Shown: positions 18,391 to 28,939 of the stretch, piece by piece
Position numbering within the stretch: position 1 is the first letter of the stretch
Layout of the letters: each line of letters opens with the position of its first letter
From: Pseudomonas syringae
GTDB taxonomy: Bacteria; Pseudomonadota; Gammaproteobacteria; Pseudomonadales; Pseudomonadaceae
NCBI RefSeq assembly: GCF_001698815.1
Contig: NZ_LGSI01000043.1
Span: forward strand, 62,001-126,000
Length of the DNA stretch: 64,000 nucleotides
Direction: 5' to 3'
Made by a program: the position numbers and the translations under genes
Notes under the pieces: generated by a model
Databases searched by the model: none
The model's input: only the letters and a program-made list of their open reading frames with translations
What the model was told of the DNA's origin: nothing

Positions 18391-20286
18391 TCAGCCAATC
18401 AACACCAGCCGCTCGTTGATCGCCGCTTCAATCCCCGCTTCATCCAACCCGCACTCGGCCAGCATTTGCGCAGGCTTCGCGTGTTCGACGTAAGCGTCCG
18501 GCAAGCCCAGATGCAGCACGGATTTGAGGATGTTCTCCCGCGCCAGGAATTCGCTGACCGCAGCGCCAGCGCCACCCATCACGGCGTTTTCCTCGATGGT
18601 CACCAGCAACTCGTGATTAGCAGCGGCGTCGCGGATCAGAGCCTCGTCGATGGGTTTGACGAAGCGCATGTCGATCACGGTGGCGTCGATTTTCTCGGCG
18701 ACTTTCAAGGCGTCGGCCAGTTGCACGCCGAACACCAGGATCGCAACGCCCTGGCCATTGCGACGCACCACACCTTTGCCGATCTCGATGGGCTCAAGGC
18801 CGCTATCGATCACCGCGTTCGGGCCTGAGCCGCGCGGGTAGCGCACGGCGGCGGGGCCGTTATGCAGGTAACCGGTGCTGAGCATCATGCGCAATTCGTT
18901 CTCATCGCTCGGCGTCATCACCAGGATGCCGGGGATGCAGCGCAGATAAGACAAGTCGAAGCTGCCCGCGTGTGTCGGACCGTCTTCGCCCACCAGGCCA
19001 GCGCGGTCGATGGCGAACAGCACGTCGAGGTTTTGCACTGCCACGTCATGAATCAGCTGATCGTAGCCGCGTTGCAGAAACGTCGAATAAATCGCCACCA
19101 CGGGCTTGGCGCCTTCGCAGGCCATACCCGCCGCCAGCGTCACTGCATGCTGCTCGGCAATGGCGACGTCAAAGTAACGCTCAGGAAAGCGCTCGCTGAA
19201 CGCGACCAGATCCGAGCCTTCTTTCATCGCCGGAGTGATGCCGACCAAACGCGAATCGGCCTGCGCCATGTCGCAGATCCACTGCCCGAACACGCCCGAA
19301 TACTTCGGGCCGCTGACCTTTTTCGGCGCAGCAACCGGGGCATTCAGGGGTTCAAGCTTGGTGATCGCGTGATAGCCAATCGGATCGGCTTCGGCAGGCG
19401 CAAAACCTTTGCCTTTCTTGGTCACCACGTGCAGGAATTGCGGGCCTTTGAGGTCACGCATGTTGCGCAGCGTGGCGATCAGGGTTGGCAGGTCATGGCC
19501 GTCGATAGGGCCGATGTAGTTCCAGCCCAGCTCTTCGAACAGCGTGCCGGGGACCAACATACCCTTGGCGTATTCTTCCGTGCGCCGGGCAATTTCCCAG
19601 GCACCGGGCAGACGCGACAGAACCTTTTTGCTGCCTTCGCGCATGCTGGCGTAAGTGCGGCTGGAAAGAATCTTCGCCAGATAATTCGACAGCCCGCCGA
19701 CGTTGCGCGAGATCGACATGTCGTTGTCGTTGAGGATCACCAGCATATCGGCGGCGACTTCAGGCGCGTGGTTCAACGCTTCGAACGCCATGCCGGCGGT
19801 CAGCGCACCATCACCGATAACGGCGATGGCCTTGCGGGAACGACCCTGGAGACGGGCGGCAATCGCCATGCCCAATGCGGCGCTGATGGACGTGCTGGAG
19901 TGGCCGACGCCAAACGTGTCGTACTCGCTCTCGCTGCGACGCGGAAAGGCGGCAACACCGTCTTTCTGGCGCAACGTAGCCATGCGTTGGCGGCGACCGG
20001 TCAGGATCTTGTGCGGATACGCCTGATGACCGACATCCCAGACCAGACGGTCATCGGGCGTATCGAAAACATAATGCAGGGCGATGGTCAGCTCGATGAC
20101 ACCGAGACCGGCACCGAAATGCCCGCCGGTCTGGCCAACGGAATAGAGAAGCTCCAGGCGCAGTTCATCGGCCAGGGCTTCCAGCTCGGCTTCACCCAGC
20201 CGACGCAAGCCGTCCGGCGTTTCAGCACGGTCGAGCAGCGGCGTGGCAGGGCGCTCGCGGGGAATCTCTTTGAACGTCGTGGGCAT
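18391..20286 (-). CDS. dxs: 1-deoxy-D-xylulose-5-phosphate synthase
   Basis: 631 residues from the ATG at 20286. Transketolase-like TPP enzyme: [17 protein letters not shown], the TPP motif [15 protein letters not shown] plus NDNDMSIS, and the pyrimidine domain with [13 protein letters not shown] and [15 protein letters not shown]. First committed step of the MEP isoprenoid pathway. Transcribed with xseB and ispA; 159 nt separate it from ispA, with no other gene seen there. Confidence 0.97.
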   Translation of the reverse strand: MPTTFKEIPRERPATPLLDRAETPDGLRRLGEAELEALADELRLELLYSVGQTGGHFGAGLGVIELTIALHYVFDTPDDRLVWDVGHQAYPHKILTGRRQRMATLRQKDGVAAFPRRSESEYDTFGVGHSSTSISAALGMAIAARLQGRSRKAIAVIGDGALTAGMAFEALNHAPEVAADMLVILNDNDMSISRNVGGLSNYLAKILSSRTYASMREGSKKVLSRLPGAWEIARRTEEYAKGMLVPGTLFEELGWNYIGPIDGHDLPTLIATLRNMRDLKGPQFLHVVTKKGKGFAPAEADPIGYHAITKLEPLNAPVAAPKKVSGPKYSGVFGQWICDMAQADSRLVGITPAMKEGSDLVAFSERFPERYFDVAIAEQHAVTLAAGMACEGAKPVVAIYSTFLQRGYDQLIHDVAVQNLDVLFAIDRAGLVGEDGPTHAGSFDLSYLRCIPGILVMTPSDENELRMMLSTGYLHNGPAAVRYPRGSGPNAVIDSGLEPIEIGKGVVRRNGQGVAILVFGVQLADALKVAEKIDATVIDMRFVKPIDEALIRDAAANHELLVTIEENAVMGGAGAAVSEFLARENILKSVLHLGLPDAYVEHAKPAQMLAECGLDEAGIEAAINERLVLIG

Positions 20287-20445
20287 CAGGCGAATCGTTA
20301 TAAGTAAAAGAGGCGGCAGTTTACCTGATGCATCGCATGCTGCCCATGAAGTGCGACAGCGGATGCTCAGACACAAAGATCAAACTCAAGACTGTGACCT
20401 GACTAATGCGCGCCAGTTCGTCACGTTATGAAGGCTGATAGCCTT

Positions 20446-21333
20446 TTAGTTACGCCGCTCGACGATGTACCGGGCCAGCTCACGCAGGGGTTGGGCGGCC
20501 GCGTCGAAAGGTCGCAGGGCATCCAGCGCCTGATCGCGCAGCTCCAGCGCGTAAGCCTTGGCGGCATCGAGGCCGAGCAATGCGGGATAGGTGGGTTTGT
20601 CCCGGGCAATGTCCGCGCCTTGGCGTTTACCGAGGGTCGCGGTATCACTTTCGACATCGAGGATGTCGTCCTGCACTTGAAAAGCCAGGCCGATGGCGCG
20701 GGCGTAGGCCTGTAACGCATCGAGCCGGGGCTGATCCGCATGGCCGCTGGCCAGTGCGCCCAGCTTGACGCTGGCTTCGATCAGCGCGCCGGTCTTGTGC
20801 CGGTGCATGAAAGCCAGCGCGGTTTGATCGAGCTTGACGCCCACCGAGCCCAGGTCAATCGCCTGACCGCCGACCATGCCCGCCGGACCGGCTGCGAATG
20901 CCAGGGCACCGACCATTTGCAGACGCGTTTCGGCATCCTGAGGTGTCAGGCGCTGATCGAACAGCGCGGTAAACGCCAGACTCTGCAAACCGTCGCCAGC
21001 CAGAATCGCACAGGCTTCATCAAATGCTTTATGAGTGGTCGGCTGGCCGCGCCGCAGATCGTCATCGTCCATGGCCGGCAAATCGTCATGCACCAGCGAA
21101 TACGCGTGGATCAACTCCACTGCGCAGGCCGCGCCGTTGGCGTCTTCAGCCTTACCGCCGAGTGCTTCGCAGGCCGCATACGCCAGCAACGGCCGTACAC
21201 GCTTGCCGCCGTTCATCACGCTGTAGCGCATCGCATCGTAAAGTCGAGCCAACTCCGGGCCTGGCGCAACAAACAGACTGTCGAGCGCCGCGTTGACGCG
21301 CAGCTGGCACTGGGCCTGATAGCTCGCAATCAT
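20446..21333 (-). CDS. ispA: farnesyl diphosphate synthase
   Basis: 295 residues. Short-chain trans-prenyltransferase: first Asp-rich motif [15 protein letters not shown], second [20 protein letters not shown] substrate loop and [10 protein letters not shown]. The start ATG overlaps the xseB stop (ATGA). Makes farnesyl diphosphate for quinones and undecaprenyl phosphate; gene order xseB-ispA-dxs is the standard one. Confidence 0.96.
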   Translation of the reverse strand: MIASYQAQCQLRVNAALDSLFVAPGPELARLYDAMRYSVMNGGKRVRPLLAYAACEALGGKAEDANGAACAVELIHAYSLVHDDLPAMDDDDLRRGQPTTHKAFDEACAILAGDGLQSLAFTALFDQRLTPQDAETRLQMVGALAFAAGPAGMVGGQAIDLGSVGVKLDQTALAFMHRHKTGALIEASVKLGALASGHADQPRLDALQAYARAIGLAFQVQDDILDVESDTATLGKRQGADIARDKPTYPALLGLDAAKAYALELRDQALDALRPFDAAAQPLRELARYIVERRN

Positions 21334-21572
21334 TCGGGTTGTTCCGCATCGAAAGGCTCTTCGGCCAACTCACCGTCGCGCTCCAGCAACACCTGAACCT
21401 TCTGCTCCGCCTGCGCCAAAGCGCCCTGGCAGTCGCGAGTCAGGCGAATCCCCTGTTCGAACGCGGTCAACGAATCTTCCAACGACAACTCGCCATTCTC
21501 CAGACGCTCTACCAGCGTTTGCAGATCAGCGAGGGATTGTTCGAAATCCAGTGCAGCTTTCTTGCGGGCCAT
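21330..21572 (-). CDS. xseB: exodeoxyribonuclease VII small subunit
   Basis: 80 residues, full length for XseB. The conserved [20 protein letters not shown] and [14 protein letters not shown] segment forms the helical hairpin that assembles on XseA. Encodes the regulatory subunit of the single-strand exonuclease. It is the last core gene before the variable region, and the 299 nt to its right hold no gene, only a 9-bp inverted repeat CTGCAGTAG at 21821 and 21848. Confidence 0.95.
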   Translation of the reverse strand: MARKKAALDFEQSLADLQTLVERLENGELSLEDSLTAFEQGIRLTRDCQGALAQAEQKVQVLLERDGELAEEPFDAEQPE

Positions 21573-21871
21573 GAGCGCTATTCCGGTAGAGGTTAAACCG
21601 CCGCGACACTAGCAGAGCGAGGGCTTTGGGGCAAATGGGGATGGGGTAGCGGTTCGCAAACTGCCCCTTTAGAAAAGGGAAATTGCTGAATGGGTTGGCG
21701 AGCATCATGGGAGCACTAGATGTGGCGTACACATGCCCAATTCAGAGTTTGGCTGGTTGGCTGGCTTCGGATCAACAGCTCTCTGTTCACGCTATAGCAT
21801 TCGCGTTCGGTCAGTCAGATCTGCAGTAGCCTGCTGTCTGGAGCGGACTACTGCAGGCCTGAAGCCATCGG

Positions 21872-24800
21872 TCAATGCAATGGGTCGATCCGAGCCGCCA
21901 GATTCCTCCGATGAATATCGATTTCTCCCATCACATCCGGTCCCTGATAAACCATGGACGTCTCGTAGTTGGCCCATTTTCCGCGGTTCGCACTGAACCA
22001 GTTGAACGAGCCCATACACAGCAGTTCGTCATCAGCCATGACCACTTTGCTGTGCACCTTACGCACGACATGGGATTCGATCTTTTGCCCCCTCAGCTCC
22101 CGGAGGGCATGGATAAGCAGATCGTAGCGGCTGGGTTGACTTTCCGATGACGGCGATTCGGCGCTATTGAAATCGAGATCGGTATAAACGCGCACGGTGA
22201 CGCCACGCTCTACCGCTGCACTCATGGCATCCCACGCGCCGATATCATGGATGCGCTGCAACTTGATCCATGGCGAGACGATGTGCACTTCTCGTGTCGC
22301 GCAAGACAAGGTTCTAAGTAGAAATTGATCATGCGCATCAGCATCGATCAGTTGGCTGAAGACCGATCTTGGCGTCTCCAGATCCGTGCGTGGTTGATAT
22401 TCAAAAGCTAGCTCGCTGGATGGATCCCGGAGCAGATACTCGGCCAGCAGGTCTCGGGGTTTGGCAGCGGGCACCGCACCCAATAGATCCATGTCGCCGA
22501 ATAGCAGGAAGCTGTCTTTCGCTCGGGACACGGCAACGTTCAGCATGCTTTGGCGGCGGTCGATGAATCCTCCATCGGCGTGCTTGGAATACACAGCGGA
22601 AAAAATCACCACCGGCCGAGCCGCTCCCTGGAAAGAGTGCACGGTACCGACCGTCAGTTCGCCATCACCTTTCCCGGTTTTGATGCCTTTTGCGGCACAG
22701 GCATCGGCAATAGCCTGGGACTGTGCGCCGAAGGGTGTGATGACCCCGACGATCTTCCACAGCTCCTGACCGTACCGGGCCTGCAGTGTCTCGCGGTTGG
22801 CAGCGATCCATTGCGCGATGGTTTCCGCTTCCAGGCGATTCATCCTGCTGCGGCCGTTGTGCTGCTGACAGATGCCATCGACATGAAGATAACCGAGCGC
22901 CGGGAGTCCTCCATCAGGTTTTTCACCACGTTTGGGCGTCAGCTTGCCTTGGTAGCAGAGCGCGTTGCAGTAATCGACGATCGAGTTGTAGCAGCGTCGG
23001 TGTTCGTACAAGAACATGCCGCGTTCCAGATCGGTGTCGTAGTGGTAACGGCTGGCATTCTGGGCAATGCGCATGACGCTGCCGGATGCAGCGCTAACGC
23101 CAGTGGCGCACAGTTTTTCGTAAGCTTCATCGATCCCGACACGTGGCAGCAGTTGGCTGCTCAACAGGTTACCGATGTCCACTGAGGCAGGGACAGACCA
23201 GATCGGCTCGATTTGCAGGGTGTCGCCGATAACCAACGCTTTTTTGCTCAATGCAAAGGAAGCACCGGCAACCTCCGGCAATACCTGACCGGCTTCATCG
23301 ACAATCAGCAGATCAATAAGCTCATACATGTAGTCGTCGTCATAGCCGCTGCCGTTATGTTTGCTGCCTTTGAGGTGACTGGGCAGCATGAAAAATGTCG
23401 ACACCACACATGGCGTCAGTTTCATCCAGCGCCGCCAGCGTTTCTCCAACGTCTTGCGACCATTCCTGTTTTGATCTTTCAGGATTTGCGGCAATGTTTG
23501 CTCCAGTTCCAGCAACCAGCGCCCTTCCCAATAATGAGTGCTCAACAAGAAGATAGGGAAACGTATTCGGGTATCGGCCAACCCATCGCAATCGCTCAGG
23601 GTCATATTCTCGGTGATCACGTCCGCAGATAACTCCAGTGGGCGCAACGCTGTCTGCCAGTTCACCTGACATTGCTGCCGAGCGCCCTGCAAGGCCAGTG
23701 CATTACTGACTTTCCGCTCCTGCGCACTGACTTCGCTGGCTGCAGCGTTACTCCAGACCGAGAGTGTCTCGCCGATCTGGCGCACACTTTTGAGCAATGA
23801 CAGCTCAGTCAATTGCGATTCGTTCAGTAGCAGCTTTTCAGTATTCGAGGCGGTGTGACTCTGTTCAAGATGCAGGCGGGCACGCAGCAAACGTTTTTCC
23901 TGGACAGGTTTGAGCCAGGAGAGCAGGGCGTACCACAGCGATTCGTCGGCGAGGTATCGCCGGAAGGAAGTTTCCAGTGCCTTGTAATGCGAATTTTTAT
24001 CCTTGAGTCGCTGCAAGGTTACTTGCGCCTCCTGAATGCTGGCATCTGGATCGTCGCCCCATTCGGATCGAAGTGCCTGGCGAGCGGCGCTCAGCGCCAG
24101 CCATGCATGCTCAATGTTCACCAGCTCATCCGAGCGGACGGCCAAGGCTTGGCGAAGCTGGTCGACCGCAGCTTGTACCGTGAGGGGCGGTTTGGCTGCA
24201 AAGGCTTGCGCTGCTTTACCCAGCCATTCCGATTGCGCTTGAGCCAAGTAGTCAGCCGACTCTGTGTTGGCAAAGAAACTCTGGGTCTGATACTTGCGAA
24301 CCGTCTCCGGGTCAGCGGACTTGCTCGGGAAATATGCCCCGAAGCTATCGATTTTCGGTAGCCAGCGCCCTGCAAGCGTTCCGTTGCCCGCGGCGAAGTC
24401 CGATCCAAAGGCGTCGAGAATGTTGGTTACTGCCTGATTATTGGTGGAACTGGCAACAATCACCGGGGGTTCGGTGCCCGCCAACGCCGCTCTGGCCCAC
24501 AACGAGGCGACCACTGACAGCAGCAGCGTCGTCTTGCCGGTTCCGGGCGGTCCATTGACAGCCAGAATGTCGCCGTCATCACTTGCCAGGAAATGGGCCA
24601 GAGCGTCACGTTGCTCACCTGCCAGCGCGTATTCATCACTGGCGTGCCCCAGTCGGGCTGAGAATCCTGCACTTGCCGGCAGGCAGGGCTCCGGCGGCAC
24701 CGTAGTCTGGCTGGCGTAACGCTCAAAAAGCGGGCTCTTGGGACTGGTATCACGCATGTGATCGTACAAACGCACAATGTGCTGGCTGGCACCGGATACC

Positions 24801-25411
24801 TTCTCCTCCTTGAACAAGCACCATTCATTGGATCGTTCGTAACCGTTATCCCCCTGAAGCCAGCCTGAGCTGACGTCATCAACGAAACGCTCACAAAACC
24901 CAAGGTAGGCCGCCCATTGCCCGGCGTAGCTTTCGCCATCTACAGCCTCACCGTCTGCTGACGGTGAGGCTGCCGGTACCGTGTTGACCGCCAGAAAACG
25001 ATCGACATCCGCCACATCAGCCAAGGCAAAACTGCCCGACTCCAAAGGCTCGAGAATGTCGCGAGGTATCAGCGTATTTGCGGTTGGGAACAGCTGCCCA
25101 TGACGGTTCACCCGCACCTGTGCGAGCAAGGGGGTAATCACGGCATGCATGCCGTGACGTAGCCGACCATGTTCCAGGCGCGCATTGAAAACCCAGGGCC
25201 GAATCGTGATCTCAACGACGTGGCTATGCTCTGGTTCATTCTTGAACAGCGCCGTGACCGTCTCGATTCCCAGATAACCAGTGTTCAGGATTTCCTGTGG
25301 AAGATGGACATGGCCGACAAGCCCGTCGGTCTTGAGGCCACCATTGCCGTGTTCGGCATCGACGAGGGAATTGCGCCAGTATTTGGCGAATGCAAGAGCG
25401 TTATCGTTCAT
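21872..25411 (-). CDS. SF1 helicase-PLD nuclease fusion, type II Mokosh (MkoC)-like anti-phage protein
   Basis: 1179 residues. An N-terminal beta-rich region of about 250 residues is followed by a UPF1/DNA2-like (COG1112-type) helicase: Walker A GPPGTGKTTL near residue 287, a long helical insertion, Walker B LLIVDEAGQVLPE near 700, motifs GDTLQIEPI, VGTVHSFQGA and NVAVSRAKDSF. The last 200 residues are a phospholipase-D nuclease domain with HSKVVMADDELLCMGSFNW (HxK...GSxN) near 1117. A COG1112 helicase joined to a C-terminal PLD domain is the published layout of the type II Mokosh defence protein. Next to a type I RM operon, this supports a phage-defence role. Only one HKD half-motif is plain, so the nuclease may act as a dimer. 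Confidence 0.8.
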   Translation of the reverse strand: MNDNALAFAKYWRNSLVDAEHGNGGLKTDGLVGHVHLPQEILNTGYLGIETVTALFKNEPEHSHVVEITIRPWVFNARLEHGRLRHGMHAVITPLLAQVRVNRHGQLFPTANTLIPRDILEPLESGSFALADVADVDRFLAVNTVPAASPSADGEAVDGESYAGQWAAYLGFCERFVDDVSSGWLQGDNGYERSNEWCLFKEEKVSGASQHIVRLYDHMRDTSPKSPLFERYASQTTVPPEPCLPASAGFSARLGHASDEYALAGEQRDALAHFLASDDGDILAVNGPPGTGKTTLLLSVVASLWARAALAGTEPPVIVASSTNNQAVTNILDAFGSDFAAGNGTLAGRWLPKIDSFGAYFPSKSADPETVRKYQTQSFFANTESADYLAQAQSEWLGKAAQAFAAKPPLTVQAAVDQLRQALAVRSDELVNIEHAWLALSAARQALRSEWGDDPDASIQEAQVTLQRLKDKNSHYKALETSFRRYLADESLWYALLSWLKPVQEKRLLRARLHLEQSHTASNTEKLLLNESQLTELSLLKSVRQIGETLSVWSNAAASEVSAQERKVSNALALQGARQQCQVNWQTALRPLELSADVITENMTLSDCDGLADTRIRFPIFLLSTHYWEGRWLLELEQTLPQILKDQNRNGRKTLEKRWRRWMKLTPCVVSTFFMLPSHLKGSKHNGSGYDDDYMYELIDLLIVDEAGQVLPEVAGASFALSKKALVIGDTLQIEPIWSVPASVDIGNLLSSQLLPRVGIDEAYEKLCATGVSAASGSVMRIAQNASRYHYDTDLERGMFLYEHRRCYNSIVDYCNALCYQGKLTPKRGEKPDGGLPALGYLHVDGICQQHNGRSRMNRLEAETIAQWIAANRETLQARYGQELWKIVGVITPFGAQSQAIADACAAKGIKTGKGDGELTVGTVHSFQGAARPVVIFSAVYSKHADGGFIDRRQSMLNVAVSRAKDSFLLFGDMDLLGAVPAAKPRDLLAEYLLRDPSSELAFEYQPRTDLETPRSVFSQLIDADAHDQFLLRTLSCATREVHIVSPWIKLQRIHDIGAWDAMSAAVERGVTVRVYTDLDFNSAESPSSESQPSRYDLLIHALRELRGQKIESHVVRKVHSKVVMADDELLCMGSFNWFSANRGKWANYETSMVYQGPDVMGEIDIHRRNLAARIDPLH

Positions 25412-25518
25412 CTTCCGTGCTCACTGATGTCGTGCGTCTGGCACCGTGTAGCATCCAGACAATAGCGGGAATGGGCCGATGCGACAGTTTGCAAGGCCGA
25501 CTATGGAGGGGAATTACG

Positions 25519-25659
25519 TCAATTCACGGGCTCAGCTTTTAGGGGCAGGGCTGCCGAGGTGGAGTCAGAGCATTCGATAAAACCGCCTTCGATAGACACT
25601 GCCTGAGCACCCAGCGATCTGGCGCTGGAGAGGTGAGGGGCTTCATCCATAAGGGACAT
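25519..25659 (-). CDS. possible 46-residue protein
   Basis: A short frame with AAGGAG 12 nt before the ATG at 25659, encoding MSLMDEAPHLSSARSLGAQA and on to a TGA. It is low in hydrophobic content, shows no known motif and could be a remnant of a small Pseudomonas protein. It is the only candidate in the 475-nt gap 25412-25886 between the helicase and hsdM. The rest of the gap shows no feature. Confidence 0.25.
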   Translation of the reverse strand: MSLMDEAPHLSSARSLGAQAVSIEGGFIECSDSTSAALPLKAEPVN

Positions 25660-25886
25660 GAACACTTTCTACTCCTTGAAAAGTTGGATCCATTAGGCCA
25701 GGAACATTAGCAGACCGGAAAATGATGGCATAGGGGGAGAGACGGGTGTGGCCAACTGCACCTTCTTCGACGAAGCCAGACGAAAAATCATCCACCAGTT
25801 ATCATGCGGCCCATATTTGCCCGGTTCGCTGCGCCGGGTTTTCATGTTCACCGCGCAATTCATCTGCGCTGACTAGGAAAGAAATA

Positions 25887-27620
25887 ATGACGGATCAAAA
25901 AGGAGTCGAGCAGAACGCCGCCAGTCTGGCGGAGCATGCGCTGAACATGGCCCGCGCCCGATTTGCGCCTAACGAGACCGCCGTTAGCACAGAACCTGAA
26001 CCGGTAAAGAAAAAAACAGGCCGTAAAACTGCAACCGCCACTACCAGCAATACTTTGCAGGATCTGCAGAAAACGCTTTGGGCCACGGCCGACAAGATGC
26101 GCGCCAACATGGATGCTGCTGAATACAAGCACATCGTCCTTGGCCTTATCTTCCTCAAGTATATTTCCGACAGCTTCGCTGGCCGCCGCGCGGAGCTGGA
26201 GCTTAAGTTCACCAATACCGCCGACGATTACTATCTGGGAAGCGATGACGCCGATCTGCTAGCCGCCGAGCTGGAAGAGCGCGATTACTACAAAGAAGTG
26301 AACGTATTCTGGGTGCCTGAAGTGGCGCGCTGGGAATCGATCAGGGCCAACGCCAAACAGGTGGACATCGGCAAGCGTATCGACGAGGCCTTGTCCGCAA
26401 TCGAGGCAGAAAACTCTTCCCTGAAGAACATCCTCGACAAGCGCTATGCTCGCGCTCAATTGCCGGACGGCAAGTTGGGCGAGCTGGTCGATCTGATTTC
26501 AGTCATTGGTTTTGGTGGTGACGCTAATCAGGCCCGCGACCTGCTCGGTCAAGTCTACGAATACTTCCTGGGTCAGTTCGCCAGCGCCGAAGGCAAGAAG
26601 GGCGGACAGTTCTATACCCCGGCAAGTATCGTCAAAACGCTGGTCGCAGTCCTCAATCCCCACCATGGCAAGGTCTACGATCCTTGCTGCGGTTCCGGTG
26701 GCATGTTTGTCCAGTCGGAGCGATTCATTGAAGCCCACGGTGGCAAGCTTGGCGACGTGTCTATCTACGGCCAGGAGTCCAACCCGACCACCTGGCGTCT
26801 GGCCGCGATGAACCTGGCCATTCGCGGTATCGACTTCAACCTTGGCAAGGAGCCAGCCGACACCTTTATCCGCAATCAACACAGCGATCTACGGGCCGAT
26901 TTTGTTCTGGCCAACCCGCCGTTCAACATTAGCGATTGGTGGCACGGCAGCTTGGAAGGCGATCCGCGCTGGGTCTACGGCACGCCACCGCAAGGCAACG
27001 CCAACTATGCGTGGTTGCAGCATATGTTGTTTCACCTCAAGGCAAGTGGCCGTGCCGGTATTGTCTTGGCCAACGGTTCGATGAGTTCCAGTCAGAACAC
27101 TGAAGGCGATATTCGCAAGGCGATGGTTGAGGCCGATGTGGTGGAAGTGATGGTCGCGTTGCCCGGCCAGTTGTTCTTCAACACCCAGATACCGGCCTGC
27201 CTGTGGTTTTTAACCAAACAGAAGGTCGCTCGCCCCGGTGAAGTGTTGTTTATCGATGCGCGCAAGCTCGGAACTAATATCAGCCGGGTCCAGATTGAGT
27301 TGCTTGATAGTGACATTGAGCGCATTGCGCAGACTGTCGCCAATTGGCGTGGGGTGCCGCTGGATGTTGGCGGTGAGATCGCCGAATACACCGACATCCC
27401 CGGCTTCTGCCGCAGCGTGACCCTGTCGGAAATCGCCGAGCATGGCCACGTTCTCACCCCAGGAAGATATGTCGGGGTCGAGGCGTTCGCGGTTAATGAT
27501 ATAGCCTTCACCGACAAGATGCAGGACCTCACTGCTTTGTTGGGCGAGCAGATGGCCAAGGGTGTAGAACTCGATAAGGTTATCCGGCAGCGGTTGGGAG
27601 GGCTAGGGTATGAGTTCTGA
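25887..27620 (+). CDS. hsdM: type I restriction-modification DNA methyltransferase HsdM
   Basis: 577 residues from the ATG at 25887. N-terminal 60 residues are low-complexity and Lys/Thr-rich (VKKKTGRKTATATT), then the HsdM helical domain (KYISDSF) and the N6-adenine methylase core: KGGQFYTPASIVK, AdoMet-binding VYDPCCGSGGMF near residue 263 and catalytic ADFVLANPPFN near 342. Methylates adenine at the site chosen by HsdS. Overlaps hsdS by 11 bp. All motifs are intact. Confidence 0.95.
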   Translation: MTDQKGVEQNAASLAEHALNMARARFAPNETAVSTEPEPVKKKTGRKTATATTSNTLQDLQKTLWATADKMRANMDAAEYKHIVLGLIFLKYISDSFAGRRAELELKFTNTADDYYLGSDDADLLAAELEERDYYKEVNVFWVPEVARWESIRANAKQVDIGKRIDEALSAIEAENSSLKNILDKRYARAQLPDGKLGELVDLISVIGFGGDANQARDLLGQVYEYFLGQFASAEGKKGGQFYTPASIVKTLVAVLNPHHGKVYDPCCGSGGMFVQSERFIEAHGGKLGDVSIYGQESNPTTWRLAAMNLAIRGIDFNLGKEPADTFIRNQHSDLRADFVLANPPFNISDWWHGSLEGDPRWVYGTPPQGNANYAWLQHMLFHLKASGRAGIVLANGSMSSSQNTEGDIRKAMVEADVVEVMVALPGQLFFNTQIPACLWFLTKQKVARPGEVLFIDARKLGTNISRVQIELLDSDIERIAQTVANWRGVPLDVGGEIAEYTDIPGFCRSVTLSEIAEHGHVLTPGRYVGVEAFAVNDIAFTDKMQDLTALLGEQMAKGVELDKVIRQRLGGLGYEF

Positions 27621-28938
27621 GTGGAGCCGTCTTACGCTTAAAAATGCAGGTGTCACTTTGATCGACTGCGATCATCGAACTCCGGCAGCGGCCAATGAGG
27701 GCTATCCATATATCGCGATACCACAACTCAAGGATGGTCATATCGCGCTTGATGGCGTGCGTAGGATTTCTCAATCGGATTACAACGATTGGACAAGGAA
27801 ACTAAAGCCCCAAGTTAATGACGTTATTGTCGTTCGTCGATGCAATTCGGGTGATAGTGCTCATGTTCCTGCTGGGCTGGATTGTGCGATTGGGCAAAAT
27901 CTTGTAGTGCTCCGAGCCAGTGGGGACCGGGTTGCCCCTATTTTCCTGCGCTGGTTACTCAAGGGGCCGGAATGGTGGGGGCAAGTATCTAAGTACATCA
28001 ACGTGGGGGCTGTATTCGACAGTTTGCGCTGTCGGGATATTCCTAATTTTGAGTTCACCATTCCGCCGTTGGATCAACAGGCTGAGATCGCAAGCATCTT
28101 GGGGGCAATAGACGATCGCATCACCTTGCTACGCGAAACCAACGACACTTTGGAATCTATCGTCCAAGCGCTTTTCAAATCTTGGTTTGTCGATTTCGAC
28201 CCGGTGCGTACTAAAGCCGAGGGTTTTGAGCCCGAGGGTATTGATGCCTCCACTGCGGCATTGTTCCCTGACAGTTTCGAAGAGTCTGAACTGGGGGTTG
28301 TGCCGAGGGGGTGGCTTGTTAAGCCGATTGGCGATGCTGTCGAGTGCATTGGCGGTGGGACACCTAATACCAAAGATCCAAGCTATTGGGAACCTGCCGA
28401 GCATCCCTGGACAACACCAAAAGATTTGTCTGGGCAACAATCGCCAGTCTTGCTCAATACTGAACGCAAGCTCTCTACTCTAGGACTGGCAAAGGTCAGC
28501 TCTGGATTATTGCCAGCGGGTACTTTGTTATTATCTTCTCGTGCACCGATTGGCTATTTGGCAATAGCACAGATGTCTATTGCTGTGAACCAAGGCTATA
28601 TTGCTATTCCACCCGGCGGCGAGTTGTCACCGCTGTACATGTTGATCTGGTGCCGACAAAACATGGAAGGGATCAAAGCTCGCGCCAATGGCTCGACCTT
28701 TATGGAGATTAGCAAAAAGGCCTTTCGGCCAATTCCGGCGTTGGTGCCATCAGCGAGTATATTGGCCGCTTTTGCGAACGTTGCAGATCCTCTCTTCGAA
28801 CGCTTAATCGGAAACGAATGCCAAGCACAAACCCTTACCAAACTACGCGACACCCTATTACCGCGCCTAATTTCTGGCCAGTTACGGCTAGCAGATGCGG
28901 AAATTAATATCGAAAATGCCCTGTCGGAGGCCATCTGA
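27610..28938 (+). CDS. hsdS: type I RM specificity subunit HsdS
   Basis: 442 residues with two target-recognition domains (about 1-150 and 230-390) each followed by a conserved coiled-coil repeat: PLDQQAEIASILGAIDDRITLLRE after the first, and ILAAFANVADPLFERLIGN after the second. The central KSWFVDFDPVRTKAEG is typical of the type I-B/E-like subunits. Base composition is lower in GC than the flanking hsdM and hsdR, as usual for swapped specificity genes. The recognised sequence cannot be predicted by eye. Confidence 0.92.
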   Translation: MSSEWSRLTLKNAGVTLIDCDHRTPAAANEGYPYIAIPQLKDGHIALDGVRRISQSDYNDWTRKLKPQVNDVIVVRRCNSGDSAHVPAGLDCAIGQNLVVLRASGDRVAPIFLRWLLKGPEWWGQVSKYINVGAVFDSLRCRDIPNFEFTIPPLDQQAEIASILGAIDDRITLLRETNDTLESIVQALFKSWFVDFDPVRTKAEGFEPEGIDASTAALFPDSFEESELGVVPRGWLVKPIGDAVECIGGGTPNTKDPSYWEPAEHPWTTPKDLSGQQSPVLLNTERKLSTLGLAKVSSGLLPAGTLLLSSRAPIGYLAIAQMSIAVNQGYIAIPPGGELSPLYMLIWCRQNMEGIKARANGSTFMEISKKAFRPIPALVPSASILAAFANVADPLFERLIGNECQAQTLTKLRDTLLPRLISGQLRLADAEINIENALSEAI

Positions 28939-28939
28939 T

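Noticed and set aside
18862..20307. Long plus-strand frame opposite dxs
   Set aside because: Composition is a mirror of dxs codons; no start signal or motif.
21821..21856. CTGCAGTAG/CTACTGCAG inverted repeat as terminator of the helicase gene
   Set aside because: The loop is long and no U-run follows.
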